Below are positions 4,812-7,592 of a stretch of DNA of 7,592 nucleotides, piece by piece. The stretch lies in the NCBI GenBank assembly GCA_030039095.1, contig JASHQP010000418.1:1-7592 (forward strand), written 5' to 3'. The notes below the pieces were generated by a model. That model was not told the origin of the DNA. It saw only the letters and a program-made list of their open reading frames with translations, and made no database searches. The position numbers and the translations under genes were made by a program. How positions within the stretch are numbered: position 1 is the stretch's first letter; every line of letters begins with the position of its first letter. The stretch comes from Streptosporangiaceae bacterium. GTDB taxonomy: Bacteria > Actinomycetota > Actinomycetes > Streptosporangiales > Streptosporangiaceae.

Positions 4812-7310
4812 GTGAAGGCTGTCGTGATGGCGGGCGGCGAGGGCACTCGGTTGCGCCCGATGACCGCTAACCAGCCCAAGCCGATGCTGCCCGTGGTCAA
4901 CCGGCCGATCATGGAGCACGTGCTCCGCCTGCTGCGCGAGCACGGCTTCGACGAGACGGTGGTCACGACCGCGTTCCTCGCCTCGATGGTGCGCAACTAC
5001 TTCGGCGACGGCGAGGACTTCGGGATGAGCCTGCAGTACGCCACCGAGGAGGCACCGCTCGGCACCGCGGGCAGCGTGAAAAACGCCGAGGACGCGCTGC
5101 GGGACCAGCCGTTCCTGGTCATCTCGGGCGACGCCCTGACCGATATTGACCTGTCCGAGCTTGTCCGGTTCCACAAGGACAACGGCGCGCTGGTGACCGT
5201 GGGGCTGACCCGGGTGCCCGATCCGCTGGAGTTCGGGATCATCATCGTGGACGACGACGGGCGCATCCAGCGCTTCCTCGAGAAGCCCACGTGGGGTCAG
5301 GTGTTCTCGGACACCGTCAACACCGGCATCTACGTTATGGAACCCGAGGTGCTCGCGGAACTTGCCCCGGGCGAGGTCGCCGACTGGTCGGGCGACATCT
5401 TTCCCCGGCTGCTCGAGCGCGGAGCGCCGCTGTACGGCTGGGTCGCCGACGGCTACTGGGAGGACGTCGGCACGCACGAGAGCTACCTGAAGGCGCAGGC
5501 CGACGTGCTGGCCGGCCGGGTGAAGGCGCACATCGACGGCTTCGAGGTGTCCCCGGGCGTCTGGGTCGCCGAGGGTGCCGAGGTCGATCCGGACGCGACG
5601 CTCAGCGGCCCGCTCGCGATCGGTGACTACGCCAAGATCGAGGGCGGCGCGCAGGTGCGCGAGTACAGCGTGGTCGGCAGCAACGTGGTGGTCAAGGAGG
5701 GCGCGTTCCTGCACCGGGCGATCGTGCACAGCAACGTCTACATCGGCAGCGGCGCGACCCTGCGCGGCTGCGTGGTGGGCAAGAACACCGACGTGATGCG
5801 CTCGGCGCGGATCGAGGAGTCCGCCGTGGTCGGCGACGAGTGCGTGATCGAGCCCGAGGCCTACGTGTCCGCCGACGTGAAGGTCTACCCGTTCAAGACG
5901 ATCGAGGCCGGGGCCGTGGTGAACACCAGCGTGATCTGGGAGTCACGCGGGCAGCGGACGCTGTTCGGGCCGCGCGGGGTATCCGGCCTGGTGAACGTCG
6001 AGATCACCCCCGAACTCTGCGTCCGGCTCGCGAGCGCCTACGCGACGACGCTGAAGAAGGGCACGACGGTCACCACCTCACGGGACGTGTCGCGCGCCGC
6101 GCGCGCGCTGAAGCGCGCCGTGCACAGCGCGCTCAACGCGAGCGCGATCAACGTGGTCGACCTGGAGGCCCAGCCGCTGCCGGTCGCCAGGTTCGAGACG
6201 GCGCGCAGCGAGTACAGCGGGGGGATCGCGCTGCGCACCACGCCCGGCGATCCCCAGTCCATCGACATCATCTTCCTCGACTCCGACGGCGCGGACATGT
6301 CACAGGCAGCGCAGCGCAAGCTGGAGCGCGTCTTCTCGCGGCAGGAGTACCGGCGCGCGTTCCCCGGCGAGATCGCGGAGCTGACCTACCCGCCGCGCGT
6401 CGTCGAGGCATATACGCACGCGCTGCTGCGGGGCATCGACATGTCCGGTGTTCGCGGCGCAGGCCTGAAGGTTGTCGCCGACTGCGCGGGCGGGACGGCG
6501 TCGCTGGTGCTGCCCGGGCTGCTCGGCACGATCGGCGTCGACGTGCTCACCATCAACAACCGGCTGGACGAGGCGTCGCCGACGCAGTCGCTCGCCCAGA
6601 TCCGCGCGGGGCTGCACCGCCTGGCCGAGCTCGTCTCGTCGTCACGCGCCGACTTCGGCGTCAGATTTGACCCGGTGGGCGAGCGGATCACGCTGGTCGA
6701 CGACAAGGGCTCCCTGGTCAGCGACGAGCGAGCGCTGCTCGTCGTGCTCGACCTGATCGCGGCCGAGCGGCGGACCGGCCGGGTCGCGATGCCGGTGACC
6801 ACCACCAGGGTCGCCGAGCGGGTCTCCCGGTTCCACTCGGTGAAGGTGGACTGGACGGCCACCTCGCTGTACGGGATCTACGAGGCCGCGGCCGCCGAGG
6901 ACGTGATCTTCGCCGCGGACGGCCGCGGCGGCTTCGTGATGCCCGAGTTTTCCCGCTCGATCGACGGGATCGCCACGTTCGCCCGCCTGCTGGGCCTGGT
7001 CGCGCGGACCAGGCTGACGCTCAGCCAGATCGACGCGAGGATCCCAGAGGCCCATCTGCTCAAGCGGTCGATGCCGACCCCGTGGGCGGCGAAGGGCAGC
7101 GTGATGCGGACCGTGGTCGAGGCGGCCGGTGACCGGAAGGTCGACACCACCGACGGGGTCCGCGTCGAGCAGCCCGACGGCGGGTGGATTCTGGTCCTTC
7201 CCGACCCGTCCGAGGCGGTCACGCACCTGTGGGCCGAGGGCGGCGACGACGATGCGGCGCAGGCGCTGCTCGACCAGTGGGCCGCTGTGGTTGCCCAGGC
7301 CGGGCGCTGA
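4812..7310 (+). CDS. Mannose-1-phosphate guanylyltransferase-like NDP-sugar pyrophosphorylase fused to a degenerate phosphomannomutase domain
   Basis: This 832-aa protein (GTG start) has three parts. Residues 1-235 are a sugar-1-phosphate nucleotidyltransferase with GGEGTRLRPMT (8-18), PKPMLP with K23, metal-binding D107 in SGDALTD, EKPTW (157-161), NTGIY (170-174) and D218 in WEDVG. It would make an NDP-sugar, by family annotation GDP-mannose, from sugar-1-phosphate and NTP. Residues about 245-375 are a left-handed beta-helix of hexapeptide repeats. Residues about 395-832 have the phosphomannomutase fold, but the catalytic-serine loop reads RTTPGDP (475-481), the metal loop FDPVGER (619-625), the sugar loop AADGRGG (701-707) and the phosphate loop LPDPSEA (796-802). 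Mutase activity is therefore unlikely. It lies 30 bp after the phosphatidyltransferase gene, the same order I recall for SCO1389/SCO1388. The nucleotide (GTP, UTP or dTTP) and the sugar are not certain from sequence. Confidence 0.5.
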   Translation: MKAVVMAGGEGTRLRPMTANQPKPMLPVVNRPIMEHVLRLLREHGFDETVVTTAFLASMVRNYFGDGEDFGMSLQYATEEAPLGTAGSVKNAEDALRDQPFLVISGDALTDIDLSELVRFHKDNGALVTVGLTRVPDPLEFGIIIVDDDGRIQRFLEKPTWGQVFSDTVNTGIYVMEPEVLAELAPGEVADWSGDIFPRLLERGAPLYGWVADGYWEDVGTHESYLKAQADVLAGRVKAHIDGFEVSPGVWVAEGAEVDPDATLSGPLAIGDYAKIEGGAQVREYSVVGSNVVVKEGAFLHRAIVHSNVYIGSGATLRGCVVGKNTDVMRSARIEESAVVGDECVIEPEAYVSADVKVYPFKTIEAGAVVNTSVIWESRGQRTLFGPRGVSGLVNVEITPELCVRLASAYATTLKKGTTVTTSRDVSRAARALKRAVHSALNASAINVVDLEAQPLPVARFETARSEYSGGIALRTTPGDPQSIDIIFLDSDGADMSQAAQRKLERVFSRQEYRRAFPGEIAELTYPPRVVEAYTHALLRGIDMSGVRGAGLKVVADCAGGTASLVLPGLLGTIGVDVLTINNRLDEASPTQSLAQIRAGLHRLAELVSSSRADFGVRFDPVGERITLVDDKGSLVSDERALLVVLDLIAAERRTGRVAMPVTTTRVAERVSRFHSVKVDWTATSLYGIYEAAAAEDVIFAADGRGGFVMPEFSRSIDGIATFARLLGLVARTRLTLSQIDARIPEAHLLKRSMPTPWAAKGSVMRTVVEAAGDRKVDTTDGVRVEQPDGGWILVLPDPSEAVTHLWAEGGDDDAAQALLDQWAAVVAQAGR

Positions 7311-7429
7311 GCACGGATCTTTCGCCCCTGCTGTGTCTGAGCTGCCGTAGAGACGGCCCGCGAAGGCCATCTGGCATGAGAGAATCGCTGAATTGCAAGC
7401 AGCGGTGGTGCGTCGGAGGTGCGGCCAGG
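7311..7429. other. Spacer between the pyrophosphorylase and the next gene
   Basis: This stretch is AT-richer than the genes. It contains a small perfect hairpin, GCCGT-AGAG-ACGGC (7344-7357), without a T-run, so termination is doubtful. A GAGAAT at 7380-7385 is a weak -10 candidate with no visible -35. An in-frame upstream ATG for the next gene exists at 7376, but its only Shine-Dalgarno-like bases (GAAGG, 7362-7366) are weaker than those before 7430. Confidence 0.5.
7415..7419 (+). promoter_or_regulatory. Ribosome binding site GGAGG for the last gene
   Basis: GGAGG, followed by T, sits 10 nt before ATG 7430. It is the best site in the spacer and is the reason for choosing 7430 over the in-frame ATG at 7376. 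Confidence 0.5.
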
Positions 7430-7592
7430 ATGTGGCGTAGGCGTCGCGAGAAGGCGCGTGCGCGGTCCGCGCGGACGGACGCCAGCGCGCCGGGCGGTGC
7501 CGGGACCGGGGAGCCCGGCGCCGGAGACGGCCACCCGCCCGGCCGGATTCCGTTCGGCGTGCCGGAGCAGGGGCGGCGTGCGTGGCGCATGG
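7430..7592 (+). CDS. N-terminus of an unidentified protein, cut by the window (possibly DUF881 family)
   Basis: Fifty-four codons are visible and remain open to the edge. The N-terminus is highly basic (MWRRRREKARARSAR), then a Gly/Pro/Ala-rich disordered stretch, then a basic GRRAWRM at the edge. Such a pattern often precedes a first membrane segment. In actinomycetes the genes after this pyrophosphorylase often include DUF881 proteins and a small basic protein, and DUF881 proteins have a comparable basic tail before a membrane anchor. No domain is actually visible, so this is only a contextual guess. The start could also be ATG 7376. Confidence 0.5.
   Translation, partial: MWRRRREKARARSARTDASAPGGAGTGEPGAGDGHPPGRIPFGVPEQGRRAWRM

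Noticed and set aside
4431..5729. Minus-strand open frame of about 432 codons
   Set aside because: It is antisense to the phosphatidyltransferase and nucleotidyltransferase domains, whose motifs are clear; no family signature was seen in it.
7344..7357. GCCGT/ACGGC hairpin as a transcription terminator
   Set aside because: The stem is only 5 bp and no T-tract follows; it may be chance.
1..7592. CRISPR array, insertion sequence ends, tRNA or rRNA genes
   Set aside because: No regularly spaced repeats, transposase motifs, terminal repeats with target duplications or cloverleaf-like sequences were noticed on either strand.

Overview
The window is GC-rich DNA with a strong G/C bias at third codon positions, GTG starts alongside ATG, and tightly packed genes all on the + strand. 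It comes from an actinomycete. The last two complete genes are a CDP-alcohol phosphatidyltransferase followed by an NDP-sugar pyrophosphorylase/phosphomannomutase-like fusion. This is the same pairing I recall for Streptomyces coelicolor SCO1389/SCO1388. The genus cannot be fixed from sequence alone. The frequent use of the AGG arginine codon suggests the source need not be Streptomyces itself.

Region 1 (2-2802) is a four-gene unit with overlapping or touching ends. It encodes a branched-chain polyamine synthase-like protein (BpsA family, 5' end cut by the window), a GNAT acetyltransferase, an FkbH-type HAD/GNAT protein and a small stand-alone acyl carrier protein. FkbH proteins are known to place a glyceryl unit from 1,3-bisphosphoglycerate on an ACP. 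No ketosynthase or PKS/NRPS module is visible, so a carrier-bound C3 (or other acyl) unit beside a polyamine aminopropyltransferase and a free-standing acyltransferase is the most intriguing feature. It could belong to an undescribed acyl-polyamine pathway, but this is inference.

Region 2 (2803-4046) holds a PcaF/AtoB/FadA-like thiolase with an intact Cys-His-Cys active site. A -10-like hexamer sits where it would give a leaderless mRNA starting at the ATG. Region 3 (4047-4781) begins with a perfect 8-bp inverted repeat that overlaps a second -10-like hexamer, followed by a membrane-embedded cardiolipin synthase-type enzyme. The last 25 or so codons of that enzyme are low-complexity and full of G-run/C-run hairpins.

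Region 4 (4812-7310) is an 832-aa fusion of an apparently functional sugar-1-phosphate nucleotidyltransferase, a left-handed beta-helix and a phosphomannomutase-fold domain. All four catalytic loops of that last domain are degenerate, so it looks like a pseudo-enzyme. Region 5 (7311-7592) is a short spacer followed by the start of another + strand gene that runs off the window. Its basic, proline/glycine-rich N-terminus and its position fit (weakly) a DUF881-type protein. No rRNA, tRNA, CRISPR array or insertion sequence was seen. [Form note: the answer gave no feature confidence values; 0.5 is a uniform placeholder.]
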